Part shown: positions 55,072 to 63,032 of the stretch, piece by piece
Layout: every line of letters starts with the position of its first letter
Position numbering within the stretch: position 1 is the stretch's first letter
Assembly (NCBI RefSeq): GCF_010500815.1
Contig: NZ_JAAAMG010000002.1
Location: 197,730 to 261,729, forward strand
Source of the DNA: Jiella pacifica
GTDB lineage: Bacteria; Pseudomonadota; Alphaproteobacteria; Rhizobiales; Rhizobiaceae
Direction: 5' to 3'
DNA: 64,000 bases
Notes under the pieces: generated by a model
The model's input: the letters and a program-made list of their open reading frames with translations, nothing else
Told to the model about the DNA's origin: nothing
The model's database searches: none
Program-made: the position numbers and the translations under genes

Positions 55072-56364
55072 TCAGCAGTCGTAGTCGGCGAGCATCTGAT
55101 CGTAGATCTCTACGAGGCCGCCGCTGCCGTCGCCAGCCGTCGGCAACGCGCCGGCGATCCTCGCGTCGCGCTCGATGATGCGTCGGCGCTGGGCCGCGAT
55201 GTCGGCGCAAATGCCTCGAGCCGGCTCGACTCCCGACCGGCGATCGGTGATCGGGTCGCCGCCGGCTTGATCCGCCGCATTCGCCGCGCCGGCGGACGGC
55301 GGATGCTCCGTTGCGGCGGCCGCTCCGACGTCGCCTGATCCGTGCGGCGCCTGGCGCGCAGCCGGCCGTGGCGGTGTTCCGAAACACACCCGCTGCACCG
55401 CCGTCGCGACGTTGGCGGCGCAGAGCTCGTCCATCTCGGGATGATGCATCTGCCGGACGCCGGCCTTCTTCATGAAGGCGAGGATCGCCGCTCCGTCGGC
55501 GCCGAGGCCGTCGGCATAGTCGCGGACGAGGTCGTAGACCTCGCTGTCGTCGGGGATCCCCAAGCCGTTGCTGGAGATCCGGTGGAAACCGAGTTGCGGA
55601 TAAGGCGACCAGATCCGCCGCTCGACGCCGCCGAGAAACACCAGCGAACAGGCCGAACGGCAATCGTTGTAGAGCTCCGTGTCGAGCCCGCGCGCGCGGA
55701 TGTACCGGCCGGCCTCGACGGCGTCGCCGACACCGCCGCCGGCCGAGCCGAGGACGATCCGCGTCACGTTCGGATTCGCCTCGACCGCGGCCTTCAGCTC
55801 TTCGAAGAACCCCACCTCGACATTGCCGAGGATGCGGATCGCGTCGCCGTTCACCTCCACCAGCGCGCGCCCGTCGTCCTCGCGAACGAAGTCCCGCCCG
55901 GCAATGCCGAACTTTCCGACGCAATCGAGATTCCAGGCGCGAACCCGCTCGACCGGTGATTCCGCCAGAAAGCCCTCGGCGAGGCCCGCCCAATTGGATC
56001 GGGAATTGCCTTCCACGCCCTCGGCGAAACCCGGCTCGTCCTCCGGCTGCGCAGGGTCCTTCGGCGCGACGAGAAGCGGCGTCAGATGGTCCTTGCCGAG
56101 CATGATCGACAGGATGTGGCAGGTATGGATGTCGACGTCGACCTCGTTCACCGCGGTGCCGAGCGCGAAGGTTCCCTTCGCGCGCATGACCTCCCACAGC
56201 CGCTCGGCCTCCGCCTGCGCCTTGGCGATCTCGCCGTTCCACCAGACGGGGTCGACGTTTGGGGGCGCGGCGAAAGCCCCTCGGGCAGACACGAGGAGGA
56301 GACCGGCCGCCAGGCACGAGACGACGACGCCACAGCGGCGAAGAAGAAGAGTTCGGATCGACAT
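55072..56364 (-). CDS. exported ClpP-fold protein (COG3904-like)
   Basis: The 430-residue protein has a signal peptide (CGVVVSCLAAGLLLVSARGAFA) and a ClpP/crotonase-like domain in which LVEVNGDAIRILGNVEVGFFEELKAAV is followed by IVLGSAGGGVGDAVEAGRYIRARGLDTELYND and CRSACSLVFLGGVERRIWSPYPQLGFHR. The Ser in CRSACS and the His in GFHR are in the positions of the protease catalytic pair. A long Ala/Gly/Pro linker and a coiled C-terminal region complete it. Peptidase activity in the periplasm is possible but not proven. GGAGG precedes ATG 56364. Confidence 0.75.
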   Translation of the reverse strand: MSIRTLLLRRCGVVVSCLAAGLLLVSARGAFAAPPNVDPVWWNGEIAKAQAEAERLWEVMRAKGTFALGTAVNEVDVDIHTCHILSIMLGKDHLTPLLVAPKDPAQPEDEPGFAEGVEGNSRSNWAGLAEGFLAESPVERVRAWNLDCVGKFGIAGRDFVREDDGRALVEVNGDAIRILGNVEVGFFEELKAAVEANPNVTRIVLGSAGGGVGDAVEAGRYIRARGLDTELYNDCRSACSLVFLGGVERRIWSPYPQLGFHRISSNGLGIPDDSEVYDLVRDYADGLGADGAAILAFMKKAGVRQMHHPEMDELCAANVATAVQRVCFGTPPRPAARQAPHGSGDVGAAAATEHPPSAGAANAADQAGGDPITDRRSGVEPARGICADIAAQRRRIIERDARIAGALPTAGDGSGGLVEIYDQMLADYDC

Positions 56365-56519
56365 CCCGTTCCTCCGCAATCGGCTCACGATTGGGGCCGC
56401 GGCCCCAAGTGTAGCCCGACGAGGCCGCTTTGAAATCCGCAAAGGCGCAGGGTATCCTCGCTGCCGGCCGGCCATGATAGCAAGGGCCTCGTTCCAACCC
56501 TCACGCCGGAGCGACCATC

Positions 56520-57101
56520 ATGGACATGCGCGAGCCCATCGTCACAACCCGGACGCGCATCCGCCCTTGGGCGGAACGCGATCGGCCGGCAATCCACCGC
56601 CTCAACAGCGACGAGACGGTGATGCGCTTCTTCCCGTTCCGCCGAAGCCGGGAGGAATCCGACGCGTTGCTCGACGAGCTGAGCCGGCGGCTCAAGGACG
56701 ACGGCTACTCCTTTCTCGCCCTCGACGTGGAAGGCTCCCGACAGGCAGTCGGCATGCTCGGCATGGTGAGGCTCGATCCGAAAATGCCCTCTGCGCCCGG
56801 CATCGAAATCGGCTGGCGCCTCCTGCCTGAACATTGGGGCAAGGGCTACGTCACCGAAGCATCGGCAGCTTGCCTCGATCGGGCCTTTGCCGACCCGGAT
56901 GCGCTCGACGAGATCGTCAGCTTCTGCGTCGACGGCAACCACGCGTCGGAAGCGGTGATGCTGCGTCTCGGCTTCGTCCGCGGGCCGGATTTCGACCATC
57001 CGAAAGTGCCGGCCGCGACGCATCCCGAACTCGTGCGTCATCGCTTCTATCGACTGTCTCGCACCGCATGGCTCGAAGCACGGACGGCCATGTCGAGCTG
57101 A
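56520..57101 (+). CDS. GNAT family N-acetyltransferase
   Basis: The 193-residue protein has TRIRPWAERDRPAIHRLNSDETVMRFFPF, AVGMLGMVRLDPKMPSAPGIEIGWRLLPEHWGKGYVTEA with the acetyl-CoA binding Gly-x-Gly-Tyr motif, and FCVDGNHASEAVMLRLGF. It is similar to RimJ/RimL-type acetyltransferases. The substrate cannot be told. It converges with the photosynthesis operon. Confidence 0.88.
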   Translation: MDMREPIVTTRTRIRPWAERDRPAIHRLNSDETVMRFFPFRRSREESDALLDELSRRLKDDGYSFLALDVEGSRQAVGMLGMVRLDPKMPSAPGIEIGWRLLPEHWGKGYVTEASAACLDRAFADPDALDEIVSFCVDGNHASEAVMLRLGFVRGPDFDHPKVPAATHPELVRHRFYRLSRTAWLEARTAMSS

Positions 57102-57174
57102 TCGCCGGATTCGGTCGTAGCAAGGGGGCCTGAAGCGTCCCGCCTCTCCCGCCGTCGCCCTTTGCGATCGGGTC

Positions 57175-59337
57175 CTATTCCGCCGGCAATATGTTCGCCG
57201 CCGGCGCCAGGAGGGAGAGCGGCGTCTCGGCGGTGGCCGCCGCCGCCCCGCCCGGCGAAGCCGTTTCGCCCGTCAGCCCGGCAAAGCCCCGGTCGAGCCA
57301 GACCGCATCCGGAGCGGAACCGATTGCCAGCGCCCGCGCCGTCTCGCCGGGCTTCGGCACATGCGCGGCCATCGAAGCCCTGCCGCCGGCGACGTCGAAG
57401 CGCAGCCATCCGGTCCCGGTCTCGACGATGCCCTTCATCCGGTCCACTCCGCCGGCCTCACCGGCGACGACCTCGGCGAGGACGGCGCGAAGCGCGTCCG
57501 CATCGACGCGGCCGGAGAGCCGCCGGCTCCAGGACGAGAGGCCGAGGCCCGGCTCGTCGTGGTGGTGATGGTCGTGGTCGTGGTGGTCGTGCCCGTCATG
57601 ACGGGCGTGCTCATGGTGGTCGTGGTGCCCATGGCTGGCATGGTCGTGGCTGGCGTGGCTGATATGAGTGTGATGGTCGTGATCATGGCTGGCATCAGCG
57701 CCATGGGCGTGTTGGCCGCTCTCACGCGGAGCACCAAGCCCATGATCGTGCCGGTCGCCGCCGCGATGGCCGGCATGGTCGTGGGTGTGTGGCTCGTGAT
57801 CGTGAGGACGCTCCGCTGCAGCGGGGTGCACCTCGGCCCGATGACTGTGGGCGGGCTGCGCCACGGCCGTGTGGTCCGCCTTTCCATGGGGCTCACGCGC
57901 CTTTGCCGCCTGCGCCTGGTGGGCGCGTTCCTGCGCCAGCTCGTCGTCGAGAAGGTCGCGGGTCTCGCTCTGCCAGTGCGACAGAGCCATGGCCGGATCG
58001 ACACCGCCTTCGACGATGCCGTAGCGGGCCGTCAGGATCGTCGCGGCAGGGTTTAGCGCAACCAGCGTTTCGCGGACGGTCTCGATCTCGCCCGCCGAGA
58101 CCAGGTCGGTCTTGTTGAGGATGAAGACCGGGGCCAGCTTCGCCTGGATGCGGAAATATTCCGGCATGCGGGCGAAATCCCTCAGGAACGCGCCGGCATC
58201 GATCACAGTGTAGAGCCGGAGCGCCTTGGTGAGGCTCGCGATTTCCGGCTCGTGCAGGACGCGCAGCAGCGAAGCGACGTCGGCAACGCCCGACGGCTCG
58301 ATCATCACCCGCTGCGGCTTGATCTTGGCGACGACCTCGCGCAACTGCGCCGACAGATCCTTGCGCAGCGAGCAGCAGATGCAGCCGTTGGAAAGTTCGA
58401 CGACGTCGGCGCCCTGCCCCTCGAGCAGCGACCCGTCGATGCCGAGCTCGCCGAAATCGTTGACGAGGACCACGGTCTTCACGTTCGGATCGGCCTCAGA
58501 CAGCATGTGGCGCAGGGTCGTCGTCTTGCCGGCGCCGAGGAAGCCCACGACGATCTCGGCCTCGAAGGGCTGGCTGGTGCCGCGCGACTTCAGACCGGGC
58601 GACCACAGCGTCGCCGTCGGCATCGGCAGGACGAGCATCCAGTGTTCGAGGATCGCCAGGGCCATCAGGACGGCGAGGAAGGTGTAGCCGGCCTTCTCGA
58701 AGGCGGACGCCCCTTCCGCCATCGCGGCGACGACGAGAAGCGCAGTGATCACCGTCGAGATGGTGACGGAGAACGGGAACAGGAGGTTCATCGAGCGCTT
58801 GTTGAGGAAGCCTTTCAGGAACTCCAGATGCTCGGGCAAAAACTCCTCGTTGAGGTTTCGGACGCCGAAGAAGACGTTGAGCTTGGCGCTCTGATGCATC
58901 CACCACAGCACCATGAAGGTCCACATGCCGATCTGGTTCGGCGCGCCCCAGGTGAGCCAGACGACGAGGCCGGCCGCCGCAATGATCGCCAGCTCGTGAT
59001 AGAGACTGGTCTGCACGGCATGGACGAAGTGGGCAAAGCCCTTGCAGTTCTCCGGACAGGGCTGCTTCCGTGGGCCGGTGACGTAGCCCATGTAGAAGCT
59101 CATCTCCTGCCAGCCCCAGGCGAGCAGGCCGAAGGTGAAGGCCAGATAGGCGCCGGTGATGCTGGCGTCCTGCGCCGAGGTCTGCAGGCCGATCAGCGAG
59201 ACGGCGAAGATCGCCGTCGCCCCGACCATCGAATACTTGAACGTCCAGCGCGGCAGCCCGTCGAGATAGATGATCGCCACCGTCGAGGCCCACCAGACCA
59301 CGAGGGCGAACAGTGCCGGGTACAGATATTCGGTCAT
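57175..59337 (-). CDS. puhE: PuhE fused to a CobW/COG0523 metallochaperone GTPase
   Basis: One open frame of 720 codons joins two proteins. Residues 1 to about 257 are PuhE (DUF3623): TEYLYPALFALVVWW, GYVTGPRKQPCPENCKG, MWTFMVLWWMHQSAKLNVF, FGVRNLNEEFLPEHLEFLK, with several membrane helices. PuhE is a photosynthetic-complex assembly factor. From about 260 comes a COG0523 GTPase: Walker A VVGFLGAGKTTTLRH (GFLGAGKTT at 265-273), the metal motif GCICC (CxCC at 319-322), IEPSGVAD, NKTD at 408-411, then a His-rich region (about 485-593, many HDH/HHD units) and a CobW C-terminal domain. Start 59337 is the Met of MTEYLY. COG0523 proteins deliver Zn, Co or Fe. The fusion and the neighbour acsF suggest metal supply for bacteriochlorophyll enzymes; that is inference. 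Confidence 0.92.
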   Translation of the reverse strand: MTEYLYPALFALVVWWASTVAIIYLDGLPRWTFKYSMVGATAIFAVSLIGLQTSAQDASITGAYLAFTFGLLAWGWQEMSFYMGYVTGPRKQPCPENCKGFAHFVHAVQTSLYHELAIIAAAGLVVWLTWGAPNQIGMWTFMVLWWMHQSAKLNVFFGVRNLNEEFLPEHLEFLKGFLNKRSMNLLFPFSVTISTVITALLVVAAMAEGASAFEKAGYTFLAVLMALAILEHWMLVLPMPTATLWSPGLKSRGTSQPFEAEIVVGFLGAGKTTTLRHMLSEADPNVKTVVLVNDFGELGIDGSLLEGQGADVVELSNGCICCSLRKDLSAQLREVVAKIKPQRVMIEPSGVADVASLLRVLHEPEIASLTKALRLYTVIDAGAFLRDFARMPEYFRIQAKLAPVFILNKTDLVSAGEIETVRETLVALNPAATILTARYGIVEGGVDPAMALSHWQSETRDLLDDELAQERAHQAQAAKAREPHGKADHTAVAQPAHSHRAEVHPAAAERPHDHEPHTHDHAGHRGGDRHDHGLGAPRESGQHAHGADASHDHDHHTHISHASHDHASHGHHDHHEHARHDGHDHHDHDHHHHDEPGLGLSSWSRRLSGRVDADALRAVLAEVVAGEAGGVDRMKGIVETGTGWLRFDVAGGRASMAAHVPKPGETARALAIGSAPDAVWLDRGFAGLTGETASPGGAAAATAETPLSLLAPAANILPAE

Positions 59338-59408
59338 GGCCGGGGTCCTTATGGGCACGCGATTGATGTCAGGTGCTGACCTTCACGCCTGGTCACAGCG
59401 TTGCAACG

Positions 59409-59550
59409 GTCGTCATCCCGGGCTTGACCCGGGATCCATTCCTCTGCCTCGCCAAGGCTCGCTCGACGTCGAAGCTCCATCGACCCACTGACCCGTCTCG
59501 GCAGTTTTGCCGATTTGGAATGGGTACCGGGTCAAGCCCGGGATGACGAC
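59409..59550. repeat. 142 bp inverted-repeat element in the acsF-puhE gap
   Basis: Arms 59409-59442 and 59517-59550 are 34 bp each and match at 31 positions as inverted repeats. Each arm has its own palindrome (CCCGGG...CCCGGG) and the sequence GTCATCC, like small palindromic elements known as RIME-type in Rhizobiales. The 74-base centre has no coding frame. No target-site duplication was seen. It lies in the 289-base gap (59338-59626) between acsF and the puhE fusion. Confidence 0.8.
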
Positions 59551-59626
59551 GTTCGATGCTTTCGCCTGTTCTTTGACGCGATCGTTGGCCTGGGGCTGTG
59601 GCCAACGAGGCTTTGACGGTTCGTCA

Positions 59627-60718
59627 TCACCAGGCAGGAACGAGCTTGCTCTCCTTCGGGATCTCGTTCTTGATCACCGGCAGGGTGTAGAGCCGGGCGA
59701 AGGCGAGCGTCGCCGCCGCCTTGCCGCGCCAGACCTTGAGCTTGCCGGAAACGCCGCCCTGACGCGCCGCGGCGTCGATGTCGCGGCTGATCTTCAGGAG
59801 CCGTTCGAGCCCCGCCTTGAAGCGCGGGTTGTCGATGTCGAGCATCAGCGGGAAGACCTGCTTGGAAATCTCGTTGGTGATCCGGAAGACCTTGAAGCCG
59901 TATTCCGACGGGTCGAGCCCCAGCGCCTTGTGGAACTCCGGACGGGCGTGGTCGCGGACATACATCGTCGCGTAGACCGCCAGCAGGAAGAAGCGGATCC
60001 ACAGCTTGTTGCGGCCTTCCAGCGTGTGCCGCTCGGCCCGCATCAGCAAGGAAAACGCCTCGCCATGGCGGAACTCGTCGTTGCACCACTTCTCGAACCA
60101 CTTGAAGATCGGATGGATGCGACGCTCGGGGTGATGCTCGAGATGCCGGAAGATGGTGATGTAGCGGGCGTAGCCGATCTTCTCGGAGAGATAGGTGGCG
60201 TAGTAGATGAACTTCGGCTGGAAGAAGGTGTATTTCTTCTCCTTGGTCAGGAAGCCGAGATTGACGCCAATGCCGAATTCCTTCAGCGCGTCGTTGATGA
60301 AGCCGGCATGGCGGGCCTCGTCGCGGCTCATATAGGAGAAGAGCTCGCAGATGTCGGGGTTCGTCCCGCGCCGCTTCATCTCCTTGTAGAGGACGCAGCC
60401 GGAGAATTCCGCCGTCAGCGAGGAGACGAGGAAGTCGACGAACTCCTTGCGCAGCCCCTCCGGCAGATCCTCCAGCTCGATCTTGTCCCAGTTCTCGTCG
60501 CGCTTGAAATGACCCCGATTGGGATCCGCCTTCATCTCGGCGATCAGCGCGTCCCATTCGCGCCGGACACCCGAGACGTCGACCTTGTCGAGCTTGTCGA
60601 AATCGGTGGTGTAGAAGCGCGGCGTCAGCAGCGTGTCAGCTTGCGCGATCTTGGTGGTCTCGTTCGGCGCCTCGGCGCGGACGGGCGCAGCGCCCGAGAT
60701 TTTCGCGTGCGCGTTCAT
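59627..60718 (-). CDS. acsF: Mg-protoporphyrin IX monomethyl ester (oxidative) cyclase
   Basis: AcsF is the di-iron, O2-dependent enzyme that closes ring E of bacteriochlorophyll. The 363-residue protein has [32 protein letters not shown] (first diiron Glu-x-x-His motif), [21 protein letters not shown] (second Glu-x-x-His) and [21 protein letters not shown]. This is the oxygen-dependent form, as expected in aerobic phototrophs. The start overlaps the bciE stop by 4 bases. Confidence 0.97.
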   Translation of the reverse strand: MNAHAKISGAAPVRAEAPNETTKIAQADTLLTPRFYTTDFDKLDKVDVSGVRREWDALIAEMKADPNRGHFKRDENWDKIELEDLPEGLRKEFVDFLVSSLTAEFSGCVLYKEMKRRGTNPDICELFSYMSRDEARHAGFINDALKEFGIGVNLGFLTKEKKYTFFQPKFIYYATYLSEKIGYARYITIFRHLEHHPERRIHPIFKWFEKWCNDEFRHGEAFSLLMRAERHTLEGRNKLWIRFFLLAVYATMYVRDHARPEFHKALGLDPSEYGFKVFRITNEISKQVFPLMLDIDNPRFKAGLERLLKISRDIDAAARQGGVSGKLKVWRGKAAATLAFARLYTLPVIKNEIPKESKLVPAW

Positions 60719-61017
60719 AGCGTCGCCCTTTCCGAGAAGGAGAATTCGCAAAGTTCCATGAATTCGAAGTCGCCGGTCGCCCGCGTCCACTGGCGCTCCA
60801 GCCAGCCGGCCCGGCGGATCGTCGCGCGGCGCCTGAGATAGGCGGTTTCGCCATAGGGCACCTCGACGGGCTCCCCGTGCACCAGCACCTCGTCGCCCGG
60901 CTCGACGGTCACGCCGCCGTCGAAGCGCACATGGGCGTGCAGGCTCTCGAAGGTGTTGGAGACCTCGACGGTGCAGCAGACCTCCTCGGCCTTCTTCTTC
61001 AAAAATCGGTCGATCAT
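60715..61017 (-). CDS. bciE: probable BciE, AcsF cyclase subunit
   Basis: A 100-residue soluble protein lies between puhC and acsF, overlapping both by 4 bases. It has [56 protein letters not shown] and a C-terminal [13 protein letters not shown]. In alphaproteobacterial phototrophs a small gene just upstream of acsF (BciE) is needed for cyclase activity; length, position and operon fit this. I recall BciE by position more than by sequence, so the symbol is moderately sure. Confidence 0.7.
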   Translation of the reverse strand: MIDRFLKKKAEEVCCTVEVSNTFESLHAHVRFDGGVTVEPGDEVLVHGEPVEVPYGETAYLRRRATIRRAGWLERQWTRATGDFEFMELCEFSFSERATL

Positions 61018-61526
61018 TTCTCACCTCCCGTGATTTCGGCGCCTGCGGCCGGCAGCAGACCGACGAAAGCCCTCGCCTGCTTCTCGCCGAAGGCCCTCAG
61101 TTCCACCTGCTGGCTGGTCTCGGGGTCCTCGAGAACCAGACGCCCGTCCGACTTCAGGGCCAGGACGTAGGCCCCGCCGGCCGGAACGCCCTTGCGGACC
61201 CGATCCCGCGCCAGGTTGCGCAGAGCCTCGACCGCGAAGGCGCCCTCGCCCACTCCGACGGAGATCAGCGGCGCGCGGGTTCCGGCGTCGATAACGGCGG
61301 CCGAGCCGTCCTCGTGCTCGGCGAGCTGCAGGGCGCGGTGGGCTATCGTCCGCATCTCCGGCGTGTCGGCGAGACCAACGCCGGTGGTCCGGCCGGTCGC
61401 GATCGAGACGAGAGCGACGAGGGCGAGAGCCCCGGCCGACATCAAAATCGGCCGGGGGATCGGCTTTTCCGGATCCGGGCTGATCTTGATCGAACCGTTG
61501 CGGATGGCGGCGGCAAGAGCGCGCAT
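61014..61526 (-). CDS. puhC: photosynthetic complex assembly protein PuhC
   Basis: The 170-residue protein has a cytoplasmic N-terminus, one membrane helix ([19 protein letters not shown], about residues 28-46) and a periplasmic domain with ITGRTTG-like [29 protein letters not shown] and [14 protein letters not shown]. PuhC is needed for reaction-centre/LH1 assembly. The stop overlaps the bciE start by 4 bases. It follows puhB after 15 bases. Confidence 0.9.
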   Translation of the reverse strand: MRALAAAIRNGSIKISPDPEKPIPRPILMSAGALALVALVSIATGRTTGVGLADTPEMRTIAHRALQLAEHEDGSAAVIDAGTRAPLISVGVGEGAFAVEALRNLARDRVRKGVPAGGAYVLALKSDGRLVLEDPETSQQVELRAFGEKQARAFVGLLPAAGAEITGGEK

Positions 61527-61541
61527 GTCCTCCGAACTCCC

Positions 61542-62222
61542 TTACATCGCGGCCGGCTGGGCGCCAGCAAATCCTGGCCTACCGGGTTCCGCGTTCGCCG
61601 GACGCGCCGCCGGCACGGCGCCGCGCTTGCCGCCTTGCGAAGCGGCGAGCGCGTCGGCGACGAGCCGCGCGGCTTCGGCCGCATTCGGCACGGCCCGCAG
61701 CATCGGCTCGGCCGAGCCGAACTTCCACGGCCGGGCATAGGGCCAGAGCTGGAAGTAGGACGGCCGACCCTTCTTCGGGATCGTCAGCGGAATGTCGCCC
61801 GTCCCGTCGGCATTGAGCTTGACCGCCGCATGGTCGACGTGAACCAGCGGAATGTTCAGCTGCGCCGGCAGGGCGACGCCGAAACGCATCACCAGCCGCC
61901 GGCTGGTCAGGGTAAAGCGTGTTGCCCGGGCCGTCAGAAAGGCCAGCAGCATGATCAGTCCGACGCCGACTCCGAGCGCCGGCAGGAGCGTCGCGGCATC
62001 CGCGAAGCCCGCCGCCCAGGAGCCGGTGTCGTGATGGGTCACGCCGATCTTCCAGACGGCGAAGGCGAGGAACCACGCGCCCACCAGCTTCAGCCGGTAG
62101 GCGCCGAGCGCGAGGCGCCACCAGTCGGGCCGCGCCTGCCAGAGGATCGTCTCGCCCTTGGGAAGTTCCTCCTCGGTGACGACAGGCTTGATGTCGTCGA
62201 ACTCTTCCATGTGGGTGCTCAT
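61542..62222 (-). CDS. puhB: photosynthetic complex assembly protein PuhB
   Basis: The 226-residue protein has ELPKGETILWQARPDWWRLA, three hydrophobic segments and a PH-like domain (ATRFTLTSRRLVMRFGVALPAQLNIPL). PuhB helps assemble the reaction-centre H subunit. The start (62222) overlaps the puhA stop by 4 bases. The C-terminal tail is Ala/Pro/Gly-rich. Confidence 0.92.
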   Translation of the reverse strand: MSTHMEEFDDIKPVVTEEELPKGETILWQARPDWWRLALGAYRLKLVGAWFLAFAVWKIGVTHHDTGSWAAGFADAATLLPALGVGVGLIMLLAFLTARATRFTLTSRRLVMRFGVALPAQLNIPLVHVDHAAVKLNADGTGDIPLTIPKKGRPSYFQLWPYARPWKFGSAEPMLRAVPNAAEAARLVADALAASQGGKRGAVPAARPANAEPGRPGFAGAQPAAM

Positions 62223-63004
62223 GACAGGGCATCCTCCAGGGGTGAGCCGTCATAGAAGGCGCCGCCGGCGAAATAGCCGTTCAGGCGATCCTCCTCGCGC
62301 ATGGTGATCTGGTCGGGATTGGCGAGGGCCGGAACGCGGGAGAATTGCGGCCGGGTCAGCGACGAGAAGCGGATGATGCCGCGGCCGGCCTTGATGTCGG
62401 CGAAGGCGAAGGGGGCAAGCAGGCGCCGTCCACCGCTCTCGACATTCGCCTCGATCTCCAGATAGCGCGGGAAATATTCGTGGGCGTTAATCCAGACGTC
62501 GACGATCTTGCCGACCTCCAGACCCTCGCGACTGACCACCGTCATGCCGACCGGATCGACGTCGGTCGACTCCAGCCGGTATTGCGGATGGTTGCGCATC
62601 GGCGTCAGCTTCAAGGAGCCGTCGACGGTCAGATCCGGCGTGTCGGCCTTCAACGCGTAGGATGCCGGGCCGATCCCGTCGACCAGCGGGTCCCCGGCCG
62701 GCATGATCGGCGAGCCGGGGAATTCATAGGCAGGGAAGGCGTTGAGTTCGCGGGGGACCTCGCCGCGCGGGACACGGGTCTCGCCGCCATGCATCAGCCG
62801 GAAGACCTTCGGCGAGGGCATGGGCGGAAAGCCGACCACCTGGACCCGGCCGCCGGTCCCGGCAGTCCGGTCGCTCTCCAGCGGATAACCTTCCCGCTTG
62901 TCCTCGCCGCGCAGATAGTAGACGAGGCCGAGAAAGAAGAGGAAGAACAGAATGACGAGCAGCAGGGGGATATCGAGCTGCTCCGTGAGGGCATAGGCTG
63001 GCAA
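62219..63004 (-). CDS. puhA: photosynthetic reaction centre H subunit
   Basis: PuhA is the H subunit of the type 2 reaction centre. The protein has one membrane helix near the N-terminus (IPLLLVILFFLFFLGLVYYL), then GEDKREGYPLESDR, the family signature, FRLMHGGETRVPRGE, and a PRC-barrel domain (VVSREGLEVGKIVDVWINAHEYFPRYLEIE). TTG 63004 is preferred as start (product LPAYALTEQLD..., AGGGAG 8 bases upstream); a GTG at 63013 is the alternative. About 261 residues, typical. Confidence 0.94.
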   Translation of the reverse strand: MPAYALTEQLDIPLLLVILFFLFFLGLVYYLRGEDKREGYPLESDRTAGTGGRVQVVGFPPMPSPKVFRLMHGGETRVPRGEVPRELNAFPAYEFPGSPIMPAGDPLVDGIGPASYALKADTPDLTVDGSLKLTPMRNHPQYRLESTDVDPVGMTVVSREGLEVGKIVDVWINAHEYFPRYLEIEANVESGGRRLLAPFAFADIKAGRGIIRFSSLTRPQFSRVPALANPDQITMREEDRLNGYFAGGAFYDGSPLEDALS

Positions 63005-63032
63005 GACACGCACTCCCTTCGCTTGGGATTTT

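Noticed and set aside
57361-58056. A plus-strand frame with a hydrophobic Val/Met-rich run, resembling a membrane protein
   Set aside because: The Val/Met run is the complement of the His/Asp codons in the His-rich region of the PuhE-GTPase fusion.
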